DNA of 64,000 nt from Streptomyces sp. NBC_01294 (GTDB taxonomy: Bacteria; Actinomycetota; Actinomycetes; Streptomycetales; Streptomycetaceae). The stretch is taken from the NCBI RefSeq assembly GCF_035917235.1, contig NZ_CP108423.1, positions 2,235,001 through 2,299,000 on the forward strand. The letters are read 5' to 3'. Made by a program: the position numbers and the translations under genes. The first letter of the stretch is position 1; every line of letters begins with the position of its first letter. Under the pieces are notes generated by a model. The model had not been told where the DNA came from. It worked only from the letters and a program-made list of their open reading frames with translations, and did not search any database. Below, one piece after another: positions 26,931 through 39,265 of this stretch.

Positions 26931-29900
26931 TCACGTCACGTCCGGGGCCGCCCTGCTGAGGGTCTCCACCGTGCGCCGGGCGCTCGGCCCCAGCAGGGCC
27001 GCGGCCTCCGCCCCCGCCGCCGCCACCCAGCGGGCCACCAGGGCGCCGAAGGCCGGTTCGGACCGGGCCAGCTCCACCGTCCGCCGCTCGAAGACCGCGG
27101 GCCCGCCCGGGGCCCCGAGCAGCTGCCGCCCGGTGCGCCGCAGCAGTTCACGCGCACGGCCCTCCGGGCGGCCTGCGGTCCCTGCCGCGAGGGCCCGGAG
27201 GAACGCGTCGAGCACCTGCGGATCGGTCTCCTCGCGCAGGAGTACGTCGGCCAGCTCGCCCCGCAGCGGGTACGAGGGCTCCCCGCCCGGCGCGGCCAGT
27301 ACGCCGGCCAGCTCCGCCCTGACCCCGGCCGGGGCGCCGCGGAGAAGGTCCAGGACCAGCGGGCGCAGCACCGGAGCCGCGGCCGGGCCCTGTTCGAGCC
27401 GCCGGTCCACGAAGACGGCGGCGTGGGCCGCGTCCTCGGGGCACCGCGCGAGGTGCTCCCGTACGAGGTCACCCGCGCGCCGGGCCAGCCCCGGCGTGGT
27501 CAGCGCGGCCAGGGCGCGCACCACCTCCCCGTCGGCCCGGGCCCGCAGGGCGGCGAACACCGCGTCCGGGTCGGGCAGCACGGGCAGCGCGGCGACCAGC
27601 GCCGCCGCGGGCAGCCGGGAGCCCCGATCGGGATCGCGGAAGCAGGCGAGGGCGTCGGGCAGGTAGCGGCCGCGCACCTGAGGGTCGCGGAGCAGCATCC
27701 CCAGGGCGCTGCCGTGCAGGGTGGCGTCGGCGGGGCGGGCGAGCAGCGCCTGGGCGGCGTAGCGCAGCAGCTCGCGGTCGGCGGGGGTGCGCACGTGCGG
27801 GGCGGTGGCGAGCCCGTAGGCGGCGGCCGCGACCCGGCGGCCGGGCCGTTCGTCGTGCGACCAGCGGTCCACCGCCCGGCACAGGGCGGAGGGCTCCTCC
27901 TCGGCGAGCACGGCGAGCAGCTCGTCGGCGCACGGGTGCGCGGCGTTGACGAGCGCCTCGGTGAGGTCGTCCACGGCGAGACGGCGGTGGGTGTGCAGCA
28001 GGGCCTGCGCGGCGGTGGCGACGGTGGCCCCGGGGCGGCCGCGCAGCCGGCGGCCGTCGGTGAACCAAGAGCAGAGCAGCGGCTGCGCGCGATGCGGGTC
28101 CCGGACGAGGCGGCGGGCCGCGGCGTCCAGGAAGCGGTCTCCGGGGACCGCCTCGGCGGGGTCGGCGGGCAGCAGGCGGCGCAGCAGGTCGAGGCGGTCG
28201 GGCTCGGGCAGCCGCAGCCGGTTCCAGAACCAGCCGCCGAACTCGCCCGGGCCGGCGCGGGCCACGTGCTCGGCGAGGGCGTGCAGGACGGGGAGGTGGG
28301 GGGACGCGTCGGGAGCCCGCAGCAGGGTCTCGCGCAGCAGCCGGGCCGCCCACCACACGCGGTCCGGACCGGCCTGTTCCGGCTCCTCGGCGCAGTGGTT
28401 GAGGCGGTGGACCAGCGCGGTGAGCTCGCTCCGGAGCCGGTCCGGGGGCAGTCTGCGCAGGGCCTCCAGGACAGGCCCGATCCGGTGCCGGGGCACAGGC
28501 AGCCCCGGTCCGGCGGGGCCGTGGACGAGGGAACCGAGGGCGGTCGGGACGTCTAGGTGGCCGGCCTGGATCCAGTCGGACAGTTCCTCGTGGGCGAAGC
28601 GGTAGCCGGGCCCGGCGGGCACCAGCAGCCCCTCGGTGAGCACGGCGGAGGCCCAGCCGGTGCGCCACGGGAACAACTCCTCGAAGGAGGCCCGGTCCAG
28701 TTGTCCCTGCCCGGGCCCCAGACAGCGCCGCGCGGCCTCGTGCACCCGGCCGGCCACGCGCGCCGCGAGCCGCCGGACCCCCGGGCCGTGCACACGGGAG
28801 CCCCCGGCGTCGGAGCAGGCGGCGGCGATCCGGACGGCGGCGCGCAGGCACAGCAGGTCCAGGTGGGCGGCGAAGACCTCGTCGCGGCCGGGGCGGCCGG
28901 CGGTGACCCCGGCGGCGCGGATCCCGGCGAGCAGGCACAGGGTGAGCGGGTGCCGGGCGTCGGCCTCGCGGACGGCGTCGGCGGGGATCGTGAGGCGGGC
29001 CCGGACGGTCTCGGCCTCGGCGGGGGTGAGGTCCGCGAGCGGGAGGGCGGGCGGCAGGCGCCGGGCCGGGCGGTCCGGGGTGTGCAGGGCCTCGGGCGGA
29101 TAGAGGGCGCCGGCCCGCTCCCAATACTCGGGCCGGGAGGCGACGACCAGCCGGGCCGCGGTGGCGCGCAGCCAGTCCGCGGTGGCCTCGGTCCAGGGCG
29201 CGAGCCCGTGCGCAAGCTCCGGCGGCATCTCCTCCGGAGCGTCGAGCACCACGAGCAGCGGCCTCCCGGCCCGGGCGACGACCTGGGCCAGGTGCTCGGC
29301 GATGCCGTGGTCCGCCGCGGCGGTGCCATGGCCCTGCGCGGCGGTGCCGGCTGGCCGCGGTGCGTCGGTGCCGGGACTCCGTGGCCCGTCGGCGTGCCCG
29401 GTACCCGTGGCCGGTGCGGGTGGTTTCGTGGGGTGCGACGCCGCTCCCGGGGGTTCTGCCCCCGGGTCCCCGGGCCCCGGACGCCGGCGGGGCTGGACGG
29501 TGTCGTCCGCCGCGACGATCATCCGGGCCGCCGTCTCCAGCGCGCGCGTCACCGCGTCGGAGAGCGAGGTGTCCCCGGCACACAGGTCCGCACCGCGCAG
29601 CCACAGCGTCGGCGCGGGCCGGTCCCCCCGCGCGCGGCGCACGGCCAGGGCCGCCAGGACCGTCGTACGGCCCGTCCCGGGGTCTCCCACAAGCCCGAGA
29701 ACCGGCCGGTCCCCGGCGATGAAGGTATCCAGCTCGGCCGCGGTCCCCGGCCGCTCCACCCCCTCGAAGGCCCCGCCGAAGACCGCCTCGGAACCCGGAC
29801 CGTGGCCCGGACGGAAGCCGGGCTCGGAGTCCTGACCGGATCCCTCCCCGGCGCCCGGCCCGAAGGCCCTGCCGGAGCCGGGTCCGCGGTCGGGCTCCGA

Positions 29901-30701
29901 GCCGGCTCCGCCGAAGCCGAGGCCGGGGTCGGGGTCGAGGCCGGGGTCGAGGCCGGTGCCCGCGCCGAGGGAAAGGGTGGGGCCGGTTGCGGGGGCGGGT
30001 GTGTGGGCGGCCGTGGGGAAGGCGGCCCCGACGGTTGTCGCCGTCAGTTCCAGCGCTCCGGCCAGGTTCAGGTCGGAGCCGTGGCCCGGCACGGTGGCGG
30101 CATTGCGTTCCAGAAGCGTTGCCAGGGGGCCGTACGGGTCGGTCGCGGCCGCCGCGCGCAGGGTCACCGCGAAGCCTCCCGCACGGTGCTCCGCCCGCAG
30201 AGCAGTGCCCAGTACCGCGAGCACCGCTCCGGTGGCGGCGTCCAGGACCGGGCCCCCGCAGGCCTCCCCGCCCAGCAGGAGCGCGTCGCGGCCGTCCGTC
30301 CCGATCGCCAGCTCCACCGCCAGACCCGCCGGCACCGCGTGGACGCTGTCCGCCGCCGCGTACGTGACCGCCGCGCCCCCCAGCACCCGCGCCTGCCGCC
30401 ATCCCCGCGCGGGCAGCCGTACGTACGTCCCCGGGTCGATCACCTCGCGCAGCGCGACCGGCAGCGGTCGCATCCCGAGCCCGTCGGTCCGTACCAGCGC
30501 CAGCGCGAGCCCCGGCAACGCGGTCACGTCCGCCGCCTCGGCCAGCCAGGTCCGCCCGGCCGGTCCCGGTCCGTGCAGCACCACCCGGGTCAGGCCGTCG
30601 ACGGCCTCGTGGCTGGTGACCACCGTCCCGCGGTCGTCGGCGACGAATCCGCTGCCGCGCGGCCGCCCGGCCGGATCGCAGATTTTGACGAGCTCCGCCA
30701 T
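26931..30701 (-). CDS. Trypsin-like domain fused to a STAND/AAA-type NTPase and helical repeats, degenerate active sites
   Basis: A 1256-residue cytoplasmic protein. Residues about 1-200 resemble a trypsin-like fold: GSGFVADDRGTVVTSHEAVD carries the candidate His31. The Asp region reads LALALVRTDG without the usual D, and the nucleophile block is GEACGGPVLD, so Cys148 replaces Ser. A Gly/Pro/Asp-rich linker runs to about 310. The NTPase P-loop is GDPGTGRTT (about 339-347), where Arg345 replaces the usual Lys. The Walker-B-like block is LLVVLDAPEEMP (about 487), with a low-complexity insert between. The rest is Leu/Ala/Arg-rich helical, like HEAT-type repeats. The ATG at 30701 follows GGGAG. 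Substrate and role are unknown. I recall this neighbourhood encoding a large ATP-binding protein in S. coelicolor. Confidence 0.8.
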   Translation of the reverse strand: MAELVKICDPAGRPRGSGFVADDRGTVVTSHEAVDGLTRVVLHGPGPAGRTWLAEAADVTALPGLALALVRTDGLGMRPLPVALREVIDPGTYVRLPARGWRQARVLGGAAVTYAAADSVHAVPAGLAVELAIGTDGRDALLLGGEACGGPVLDAATGAVLAVLGTALRAEHRAGGFAVTLRAAAATDPYGPLATLLERNAATVPGHGSDLNLAGALELTATTVGAAFPTAAHTPAPATGPTLSLGAGTGLDPGLDPDPGLGFGGAGSEPDRGPGSGRAFGPGAGEGSGQDSEPGFRPGHGPGSEAVFGGAFEGVERPGTAAELDTFIAGDRPVLGLVGDPGTGRTTVLAALAVRRARGDRPAPTLWLRGADLCAGDTSLSDAVTRALETAARMIVAADDTVQPRRRPGPGDPGAEPPGAASHPTKPPAPATGTGHADGPRSPGTDAPRPAGTAAQGHGTAAADHGIAEHLAQVVARAGRPLLVVLDAPEEMPPELAHGLAPWTEATADWLRATAARLVVASRPEYWERAGALYPPEALHTPDRPARRLPPALPLADLTPAEAETVRARLTIPADAVREADARHPLTLCLLAGIRAAGVTAGRPGRDEVFAAHLDLLCLRAAVRIAAACSDAGGSRVHGPGVRRLAARVAGRVHEAARRCLGPGQGQLDRASFEELFPWRTGWASAVLTEGLLVPAGPGYRFAHEELSDWIQAGHLDVPTALGSLVHGPAGPGLPVPRHRIGPVLEALRRLPPDRLRSELTALVHRLNHCAEEPEQAGPDRVWWAARLLRETLLRAPDASPHLPVLHALAEHVARAGPGEFGGWFWNRLRLPEPDRLDLLRRLLPADPAEAVPGDRFLDAAARRLVRDPHRAQPLLCSWFTDGRRLRGRPGATVATAAQALLHTHRRLAVDDLTEALVNAAHPCADELLAVLAEEEPSALCRAVDRWSHDERPGRRVAAAAYGLATAPHVRTPADRELLRYAAQALLARPADATLHGSALGMLLRDPQVRGRYLPDALACFRDPDRGSRLPAAALVAALPVLPDPDAVFAALRARADGEVVRALAALTTPGLARRAGDLVREHLARCPEDAAHAAVFVDRRLEQGPAAAPVLRPLVLDLLRGAPAGVRAELAGVLAAPGGEPSYPLRGELADVLLREETDPQVLDAFLRALAAGTAGRPEGRARELLRRTGRQLLGAPGGPAVFERRTVELARSEPAFGALVARWVAAAGAEAAALLGPSARRTVETLSRAAPDVT

Positions 30702-30887
30702 GGCCGCACCACTCCCCGCACCACTCCCCCGCAACGCCCCGTGTTCACGACGGTAGGCAGGTGAAGATCAGCACGAAAAGCACGCGAGGCGATTGCGCCC
30801 CCTTACGCTCCCTCCATTCACTCCGAGCGCCTGCTCGGACGGGTGAATACCGGGGTCCGGGTGGATAGAGACCTACCCGAGGGGGGT

Positions 30888-30931
30888 CGTGGAGCGGTGA
30901 GCAGCAGTCCATGTGCGCTCACCGCTCCACG
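30888..30931 (-). terminator. Hairpin terminator after truB
   Basis: A perfect 15-bp stem (30888-30902 with 30917-30931) with a 14-nt loop begins 7 bp beyond the truB stop. It ends the rimP-to-truB cluster. The rest of the 237-bp gap, toward 30702, should hold the promoter of the large protease-NTPase gene; I see no clear consensus. Confidence 0.75.
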
Positions 30932-30938
30932 TCAACGA

Positions 30939-31847
30939 TCAGACGAAGACCGCGAGGGACTTCGCCTTCCCGTTCTTGCTCTCGACGAGCCCGAGCAGCT
31001 CGCCCTTCGGCCCGTAGACCGCGACCGTGGCGCCGGCCGCGTACTCCTCCGGCATGTCGATCCGCACGCCGTTGGCGAGCAGCGAGGCCCGCCGGGCGTC
31101 CAGGTCCCAGCGCGGGAAGGCCGCGGCGGCCGCCTCGCCGATGGGCATGACGGTCAGCTCCTCCTGAAGCTGGTCCAGCGTCCGCGCCCGGTCGATCTTG
31201 TACGGGCCCACCCGCGTGCGCCGCAGCGCGGTCAGGTGCCCGCCGACGCCGAGGTCGGCGCCGAGGTCACGGGCGAGGGCGCGGATGTACGTACCGCTGG
31301 AGCAGACGACGGAGACGACGAGGTCGACGACCTTGGTGCCGTCCTCGGCCTCGGCTTCCCGCATGTCGTACACCTGGAACGACGAGACGGTCACCGGCCG
31401 GGCAGGGATCTCGAAGTCCTCGCCGTCCCGCGCGCGCTTGTAGGAGCGCACGCCCTTGATCTTGATCGCGCTGACCTTGGACGGGACCTGCATGATCTCG
31501 CCGGACAGCTTGGCGACGCCCGCGTCCACGGCCTCCCGGGTGACCCCGGTGGCGTCCGTGGAGGAGGTGATCTCGCCTTCGGCGTCGTCCGTCAGGGTGT
31601 TCTGGCCCAGCCGGATGGTGCCGAGGTACTCCTTCTCCGTGAGCGCGAGGTGGCCGAGGAGCTTGGTGGCCTTCTCGACGCCCAGGACCAGCACGCCCGT
31701 CGCCATCGGGTCGAGCGTGCCGGCGTGGCCGACGCGGCGGGTCCTGGCGATCCCGCGCATCTTGGCGACCACGTCGTGCGAAGTGAAGCCGGACGGCTTG
31801 TCGACGATGACAAGGCCGTCCGGAGTCTTCCCTGCGTTGGTGCTCAT
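30939..31847 (-). CDS. truB: tRNA pseudouridine(55) synthase
   Basis: Forms pseudouridine at position 55 of the tRNA T-loop; 302 residues. The N-terminal block LVIVDKPSGFTSHDVVAK and the catalytic motif GHAGTLDPMATGVLVL, with the nucleophilic Asp, are clear. The C-terminal end is PUA-like. The start ATG at 31847 overlaps the rbfA stop by 4 bp (ATGA), so translation is coupled. It is the last gene of the translation cluster and is followed by a strong hairpin. Confidence 0.97.
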   Translation of the reverse strand: MSTNAGKTPDGLVIVDKPSGFTSHDVVAKMRGIARTRRVGHAGTLDPMATGVLVLGVEKATKLLGHLALTEKEYLGTIRLGQNTLTDDAEGEITSSTDATGVTREAVDAGVAKLSGEIMQVPSKVSAIKIKGVRSYKRARDGEDFEIPARPVTVSSFQVYDMREAEAEDGTKVVDLVVSVVCSSGTYIRALARDLGADLGVGGHLTALRRTRVGPYKIDRARTLDQLQEELTVMPIGEAAAAAFPRWDLDARRASLLANGVRIDMPEEYAAGATVAVYGPKGELLGLVESKNGKAKSLAVFV

Positions 31848-32293
31848 TCCGCGGCTGCGTCCTCGTCGTCCTCGCCCGGCTTCTTGTACGGGTCGGCCTC
31901 GCCGGCGTACTGGGCGCCGGAGGAGACCTCACGCACCTGGGCGTCGGAGGTGCGCGCCCTTTCGAGGAGGTCCTCGATGGTCTTCGCGTTCTCCGGGAGG
32001 GCGTCCGCCACGAAGGTCAGGGTGGGCGTGAACTTGGTGCCCGCCGCCCGGCCGACCGCGGAGCGCAGGACGCCCTTGGCGCTCTCCAGGCCCGCTGCCG
32101 CGCTGGCACGGTCCTCGTCGTCACCGTAGACCGTGTAGAAGACCGTGGCCTCCCGCAGGTCGCCGGTGACCCTGGTGTCCGTGATGGTCACGTGCGTACC
32201 GAGGCGGGGGTCCTTGACACCACGCTGCAGCTTCTCCGCCACCACCTCCCGGATGAGGTCCGCCAGCTTCTTCGCCCGCGCATTGTCGGCCAC
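31844..32293 (-). CDS. rbfA: Ribosome-binding factor A
   Basis: A 149-residue KH-fold factor for late 30S maturation. The conserved start MADNARAKKLADLIREVVAE and the block DPRLGTHVTITDTRVTGDLR are present. The C-terminal extension is acidic (EDDEDAAAE), as often in actinobacteria. It overlaps truB by 4 bp and lies 28 bp downstream of the DUF503 gene. Confidence 0.96.
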   Translation of the reverse strand: MADNARAKKLADLIREVVAEKLQRGVKDPRLGTHVTITDTRVTGDLREATVFYTVYGDDEDRASAAAGLESAKGVLRSAVGRAAGTKFTPTLTFVADALPENAKTIEDLLERARTSDAQVREVSSGAQYAGEADPYKKPGEDDEDAAAE

Positions 32294-32321
32294 TGGTCCG
32301 TCTCCTTCTTATGTCTTGCTA

Positions 32322-32615
32322 TCAGTCTTCATCACCGTGGAAGCGCCGTCGTACGGACAGCAGCTCCACTTCCGGACGCGCCGCGACCAGCCGCTCGCAG
32401 CGGTCCAGTACATCCGAGAGGAACCCCGCGTCCCCACTCACCAGGGCGACCCCTATACGGGCCCTGCGGTGCAGGTCCTGGTCGCCCACTTCAGCCGCGC
32501 TCACGGAGAACTTTCGTTGGAGCTCGGCGACGATGGGCCGGACGACAGAGCGTTTCTCCTTCAGCGAGTGGACGTCGCCGAGGAGCAGGTCGAAGGACAG
32601 AGTCCCCACGTACAT
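32322..32615 (-). CDS. DUF503 (YlxP-like) protein
   Basis: A 97-residue protein of the DUF503 family, found in many Gram-positive nusA-infB-rbfA clusters. The signature start MYVGTLSFDLLLGDVHSLKE fixes the ATG at 32615; the longer open frame to 32717 is not conserved. The family has a ferredoxin-like fold and unproven function, perhaps linked to ribosome assembly given its place between infB and rbfA. Hairpins at 32652-32675 and 32725-32763 separate it from infB, so it may be read through or have its own promoter. Confidence 0.88.
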   Translation of the reverse strand: MYVGTLSFDLLLGDVHSLKEKRSVVRPIVAELQRKFSVSAAEVGDQDLHRRARIGVALVSGDAGFLSDVLDRCERLVAARPEVELLSVRRRFHGDED

Positions 32616-32651
32616 GCAGTTCCGGATATCCCGCCGGTGCGGGTTCGGTGG

Positions 32652-32675
32652 CCTGCCGGGCCCTCGCCCGGCAGG
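32652..32675 (-). terminator. Second hairpin between infB and the DUF503 gene
   Basis: A perfect 9-bp stem CCTGCCGGG/CCCGGCAGG with a 6-nt loop, 37 bp upstream of the DUF503 start. It may act with the neighbouring larger hairpin to reduce read-through or to stabilise mRNA ends. Confidence 0.4.
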
Positions 32676-32724
32676 ATCACCCGGCGCTCGCGCGGCCGGG
32701 TCACCAGAACCGTACACGCAACGG

Positions 32725-32763
32725 CCGGGGCCGATCGACGGATATTCCGCCGACCGGCCCCGG
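32725..32763 (-). terminator. Hairpin after infB
   Basis: A 17-bp stem with two G-U pairs on the minus strand (32725-32741 with 32747-32763) and a 5-nt loop, starting 37 bp past the infB stop. Confidence 0.65.
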
Positions 32764-32800
32764 TGTTACGAGTTACGACACGGTGCGAACCGCCTCGCGC

Positions 32801-35944
<3,144 letters not shown>

Positions 35945-36092
35945 TTCGCTCCTTTTAGGTCCGGGTTACGCCGGACCGTTGCTACTTCATGGGCGTACTC
36001 ATCGCGTACTCATCGAGTGCTCATCGCAATCTCGACCTACTTCCAACTCGCGAGGTACCTGACCGCACGGGGCATCCGTGCCGTTCTACGTC

Positions 36093-36380
36093 TTACGGTG
36101 TGGCCACGGCCTGGGCGGCCACGGCTTTGCGCAGTTCCGCCGTGTCGAGTGCTCCGGCGGACCGAAGGGCCCGGGGGAACGCTCGGCGGCGGACCGCCTG
36201 GTCGAGGCAGACCACGGCAGGGTGCACATAGGCACCCCGGCCGGGCAGCGTACCGCGAGGATCGGGGACGCATTCGTCCTCGATCGCCACGATCCGCAGC
36301 AGATCGCTCTTGGCCGCTCGCTCCCGACACCCCACACAGGTGCGTTCGGGGCGTGGGCGGGCTTGCGTCCGGCCAGACAC
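36093..36380 (-). CDS. ylxR: YlxR (DUF448) RNA-binding protein
   Basis: A 95-residue protein of the YlxR family, standing between nusA and infB in most Gram-positive genomes. The hallmark [20 protein letters not shown] is near the N terminus, followed by [17 protein letters not shown]. The family has a positively charged RNA-binding surface and has been linked to transcription or RNase P regulation. The GTG at 36380 has GGAGGT 10 bp upstream and gives [14 protein letters not shown]; the open frame to 36488 is unsupported. Confidence 0.9.
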   Translation of the reverse strand: MSGRTQARPRPERTCVGCRERAAKSDLLRIVAIEDECVPDPRGTLPGRGAYVHPAVVCLDQAVRRRAFPRALRSAGALDTAELRKAVAAQAVATP

Positions 36381-36525
36381 GCCTAAGTCTACCTCCCCGC
36401 ACCGACCTCTCTCCCGACAAGTGGCGGGCGAAAAATCGAACGGCTGTTGTGTTGTCTTGATCCGCCGCCCGAAAACGGCGGCGTGCACCTGTCTACCGTC
36501 GGGGTAGCCCCGGCCGGTACCGGTT

Positions 36526-37542
36526 TTATTCCCCGTCCCGGTCCCGGTCCCGGTCCGCGTCCGGGGACGCCTCGGTGTCGGGACGGATGTCGATGCGCCA
36601 GCCCGTGAGCCGCGCGGCGAGGCGGGCGTTCTGGCCCTCCTTGCCGATGGCCAGCGACAGCTGGTAGTCGGGCACGGTCACCCGGGCGGAGCGGGAGTCC
36701 CAGTCGACGACCTCGACCTTGCTCACCCGGGCGGGTGACAGCGCGTTGGCGACCATCTCCGCCGGGTCGTCCGACCAGTCGACGATGTCGATCTTCTCGC
36801 CGTGCAGCTCGGCCATGACATTGCGCACGCGGCTGCCCATCGGGCCGATGCAGGCGCCCTTCGGGTTCAGGCCCGAGCGGGTGGACCGCACCGCGATCTT
36901 GGTGCGGTGACCGGCCTCACGTGCGATGGCCGAGATCTCGACGCTGCCGTCGGCGATCTCCGGGACCTCCAGCGCGAAGAGCTTCTTCACGAGGTTGGGG
37001 TGGGTGCGGGAGAGGGTCACGGACGGACCGCGGACACCCTTCGCCACCCGCACGACGTACGCCTTCAGGCGCAGGCCGTGCGTGTACTCCTCACCGGGGA
37101 CCTGCTCCTGCACCGGCAGGATGGCCTCCAGCTTGCCGATGTCGACGAGGACGTTCTTGGGGTCCTTGCCCTGCTGGACGACGCCGGTGATGACGTCGCC
37201 CTCACGGCCGGCGAACTCGCCGAAGGTCAGGTCGTCCTCGGCGTCGCGCAGACGCTGCAGGATCACCTGCTTGGCGGTCGTCGCGGCGATCCGGCCGAAG
37301 TCCGACGGGGTGTCGTCGAACTCCTTGGGCTCCTGGCCCTCTTCGAGGTCTCTCGGGTCTTCCGTCGCCCACACGACCACGTGACCGTTGGTGCGGTCCA
37401 GCACGACGCGAGCGCGGCGGAAGCTCCCCTCGGTCCGGTGGTACGCGATGAGGAGGGCCGACTCGATCGCTTCGACGAGCAGGTCGAAGGAGATCTCCTT
37501 CTCCCGGACCAGACCCCGCAGGGCACTCATGTCGATGTCCAC
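36526..37542 (-). CDS. nusA: Transcription termination/antitermination factor NusA
   Basis: A 338-residue RNA polymerase-binding factor. It has an N-terminal RNAP-binding domain, an S1 domain ([18 protein letters not shown]) and two KH domains ([17 protein letters not shown] and later [17 protein letters not shown]). It lacks the C-terminal acidic repeats of enterobacterial NusA, as usual in actinobacteria. The ATG at 37542 is 2 bp from the rimP stop, implying coupling. NusA also takes part in rRNA antitermination, relevant to the rrn leader at the left edge. A D/R repeat ([11 protein letters not shown]) ends the protein. Confidence 0.96.
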   Translation of the reverse strand: MDIDMSALRGLVREKEISFDLLVEAIESALLIAYHRTEGSFRRARVVLDRTNGHVVVWATEDPRDLEEGQEPKEFDDTPSDFGRIAATTAKQVILQRLRDAEDDLTFGEFAGREGDVITGVVQQGKDPKNVLVDIGKLEAILPVQEQVPGEEYTHGLRLKAYVVRVAKGVRGPSVTLSRTHPNLVKKLFALEVPEIADGSVEISAIAREAGHRTKIAVRSTRSGLNPKGACIGPMGSRVRNVMAELHGEKIDIVDWSDDPAEMVANALSPARVSKVEVVDWDSRSARVTVPDYQLSLAIGKEGQNARLAARLTGWRIDIRPDTEASPDADRDRDRDGE

Positions 37543-37544
37543 GG

Positions 37545-38057
37545 CTACGCCTCCTCTTCCTTCTTGTCCTTGCGGTTGAACTCGATCTCGACACGCGCCT
37601 TGGCGATGTCGGTGAACGCGATACGGCGGGCGGTCGCCTTGCGGCCCTTCACGCCCGGGACTTCGAGGTCCAGGCCCTCGTCGTCGGCGTCGATGATGCG
37701 GGCGATCAGTTCCCCGGCACCCTTCTCGCCCTCGGCGGAAAGCTGGAACTTCACGAGACGGCCGATCGCCCGTACGTAGTGACGGTGCTCGGTCAGCGGG
37801 CGGTCTGCGCCCGGCGAGCTCACTTCGAGGACGTACTCGTCCTCACCCATCACATCGGTTTCGTCGAGCTTGTCGGAGACCTCGCGACTCAGCTCTGCAC
37901 ACGCGTCCAGCTCCACGCCCTCGTCGGAGTCCACGATGATCCGCAGCATCCGGCGCTTGCCCGCCCGGGACATCTCGATCTCCTCGAGGTCCAGGCCCTT
38001 GGCGGCGACGAGCGGCTCCAGCAGTCCGCGCAGCCTGTCGCTCTGGGTGGTGCTCAT
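37545..38057 (-). CDS. rimP: Ribosome maturation factor RimP
   Basis: A 170-residue 30S assembly factor. The first domain contains [20 protein letters not shown]; the conserved core reads [21 protein letters not shown] charged tail rich in K and E ends the protein. The start at 38057 ([17 protein letters not shown]) is standard. It is the first gene of the rimP-nusA-ylxR-infB cluster; the 167-bp gap to the divergent lipoprotein gene should hold both promoters. Confidence 0.95.
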   Translation of the reverse strand: MSTTQSDRLRGLLEPLVAAKGLDLEEIEMSRAGKRRMLRIIVDSDEGVELDACAELSREVSDKLDETDVMGEDEYVLEVSSPGADRPLTEHRHYVRAIGRLVKFQLSAEGEKGAGELIARIIDADDEGLDLEVPGVKGRKATARRIAFTDIAKARVEIEFNRKDKKEEEA

Positions 38058-38224
38058 CCGGGTGACTCCTCGGCCGCGTGTGCTGTTGTGATTTCCGTCG
38101 TGTGTCAGGTCAAAGGGTATCCGGTGTCAGGGGGTGTTGCCGTCCGCCCTGTGGACGGGGCCCCGGGTACCGTGATCACACCCTGCCCCGCCCACAGCCC
38201 CGTCTACACCCGGAGGACGTCGCC

Positions 38225-38785
38225 GTGCCCTGGACACTGCCTTCGAGACCCTCGCGCAGGAGCCTGCTCGCCGGTGCCGCCGGCGCGGCCGGCGCCGCGC
38301 TGCTCACGGGGTGCTCCGACGACGGCCCGAACGGCGGCGATGCCGCGATTCCACTCGAACGGCGGATGCGTGAGGCGGCCGTTCGTGACAGTGCGCGGCT
38401 GCTGGAACGTTACGACGCCACGGCCGCCGCCCATGCGGCCCTGGCCGCGCGGCTGGCTCCGCTGCGCGCCGCCGTCGCGGCGCACGCTGCCGCCCTGTCC
38501 CCCGACCCCGCGGGCTCTCCGTCGCCGTCCCGGTCCGTGTCCCCGTCCGCGTCCCCGTCCGGCGGTACGGGGGCCGCCGGGCCCGCGGCGAGCGCCGAGC
38601 CGGTGCCGCCGAAGCCCGCCGACGCCCTGACCGCGCTCGCGGACGCCGAGCGCAGCCTGTCCGAGGCACGGACCATCGACCTCGCCGGGGCCCCGGGGGA
38701 ACTGGCCCGGATGCTGGCCTCGGTGGCGGCCTGCGGCGCCGTGCACGTGCACCTGCTGACCTCGAACCCGGGAGCCGCGTCGTGA
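38225..38785 (+). CDS. Putative lipoprotein with helical, ferritin-like body
   Basis: A 186-residue exported protein. The GTG at 38225 follows GGAGGA. The N terminus has twin arginines (RPSRRSLLAGAAGAAGAA) and the lipobox LLTGC, so it may be a Tat-exported lipoprotein. The body is Ala-rich helix with regularly spaced E and H residues, interrupted by a Pro/Ser linker (SPSPSRSVSPSASPS). The spacing hints at a four-helix, ferritin-like bundle split by the linker, but no metal site is certain. The stop overlaps the next start (GTGA), indicating coupling to the ferritin-like gene. The function is unknown. Confidence 0.75.
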   Translation: MPWTLPSRPSRRSLLAGAAGAAGAALLTGCSDDGPNGGDAAIPLERRMREAAVRDSARLLERYDATAAAHAALAARLAPLRAAVAAHAAALSPDPAGSPSPSRSVSPSASPSGGTGAAGPAASAEPVPPKPADALTALADAERSLSEARTIDLAGAPGELARMLASVAACGAVHVHLLTSNPGAAS

Positions 38786-39249
38786 AGCCCGAACCCTCCC
38801 CCGCCGGCCGTCCCCTGGAGGCCGCCCAGGCCGCACTCGCCGCCGAGCACGCGGCCGCGTACGCCTACGGGGTGATCGGCGCCCGGACCGTCGGCGCCCG
38901 CGCGACGCAGGCCCGCGAGGCCTACGGCGCCCACCTCGCGCGGCGTGACGCGCTCGCCCGGACCGTACGGGAGCTGGGCGGGGCACCCCGGCCCTCGGAG
39001 GCCGCGTACGCCCTGCCGTTCCAGGTGCGCACCCCCTCCGACGCCGAGCGGCTGGCCGCGGTGGTCGAGGACCGGGTGGCGGGCGCGTACTCCGATCTGG
39101 TGCGCGCGGCGGAGGGTCCGCTGCGCCGCGAGGCGGCCGACGCGCTGAGCGCCGCGGCCGTGCGCGCGGCACGCTGGCGTGGTGTCGGCGTAGCCTTCCC
39201 TGGGCTCTCGGAACGCGCGGACGAAGCGCAACGGGCCCAGCACAGCTGA
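38782..39249 (+). CDS. Ferritin-like (DUF4439-type) protein
   Basis: A 155-residue helical protein starting at the GTG at 38782, overlapping the lipoprotein stop by 4 bp. The first helix reads AAQAALAAEHAAAYAYGVIG, with an E-H pair of the ferritin-like kind. A later helix has ERLAAVVEDRVAGAYSDLV. The pattern matches DUF4439-type ferritin-like domains of actinobacteria by memory. No signal peptide is present, so it should be cytoplasmic although its partner is exported. Iron binding is not shown; fewer acidic ligands are visible than in true ferritins. Confidence 0.75.
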   Translation: MKPEPSPAGRPLEAAQAALAAEHAAAYAYGVIGARTVGARATQAREAYGAHLARRDALARTVRELGGAPRPSEAAYALPFQVRTPSDAERLAAVVEDRVAGAYSDLVRAAEGPLRREAADALSAAAVRAARWRGVGVAFPGLSERADEAQRAQHS

Positions 39250-39265
39250 AAGGGACCACGCACGC

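Noticed and set aside
27469..30402. A 977-residue second minus-strand frame within the protease-NTPase gene, and a 735-residue plus-strand frame opposite it
   Set aside because: Both are Arg/Gly/Pro-rich shadows; only the chosen frame shows trypsin-like and P-loop motifs.
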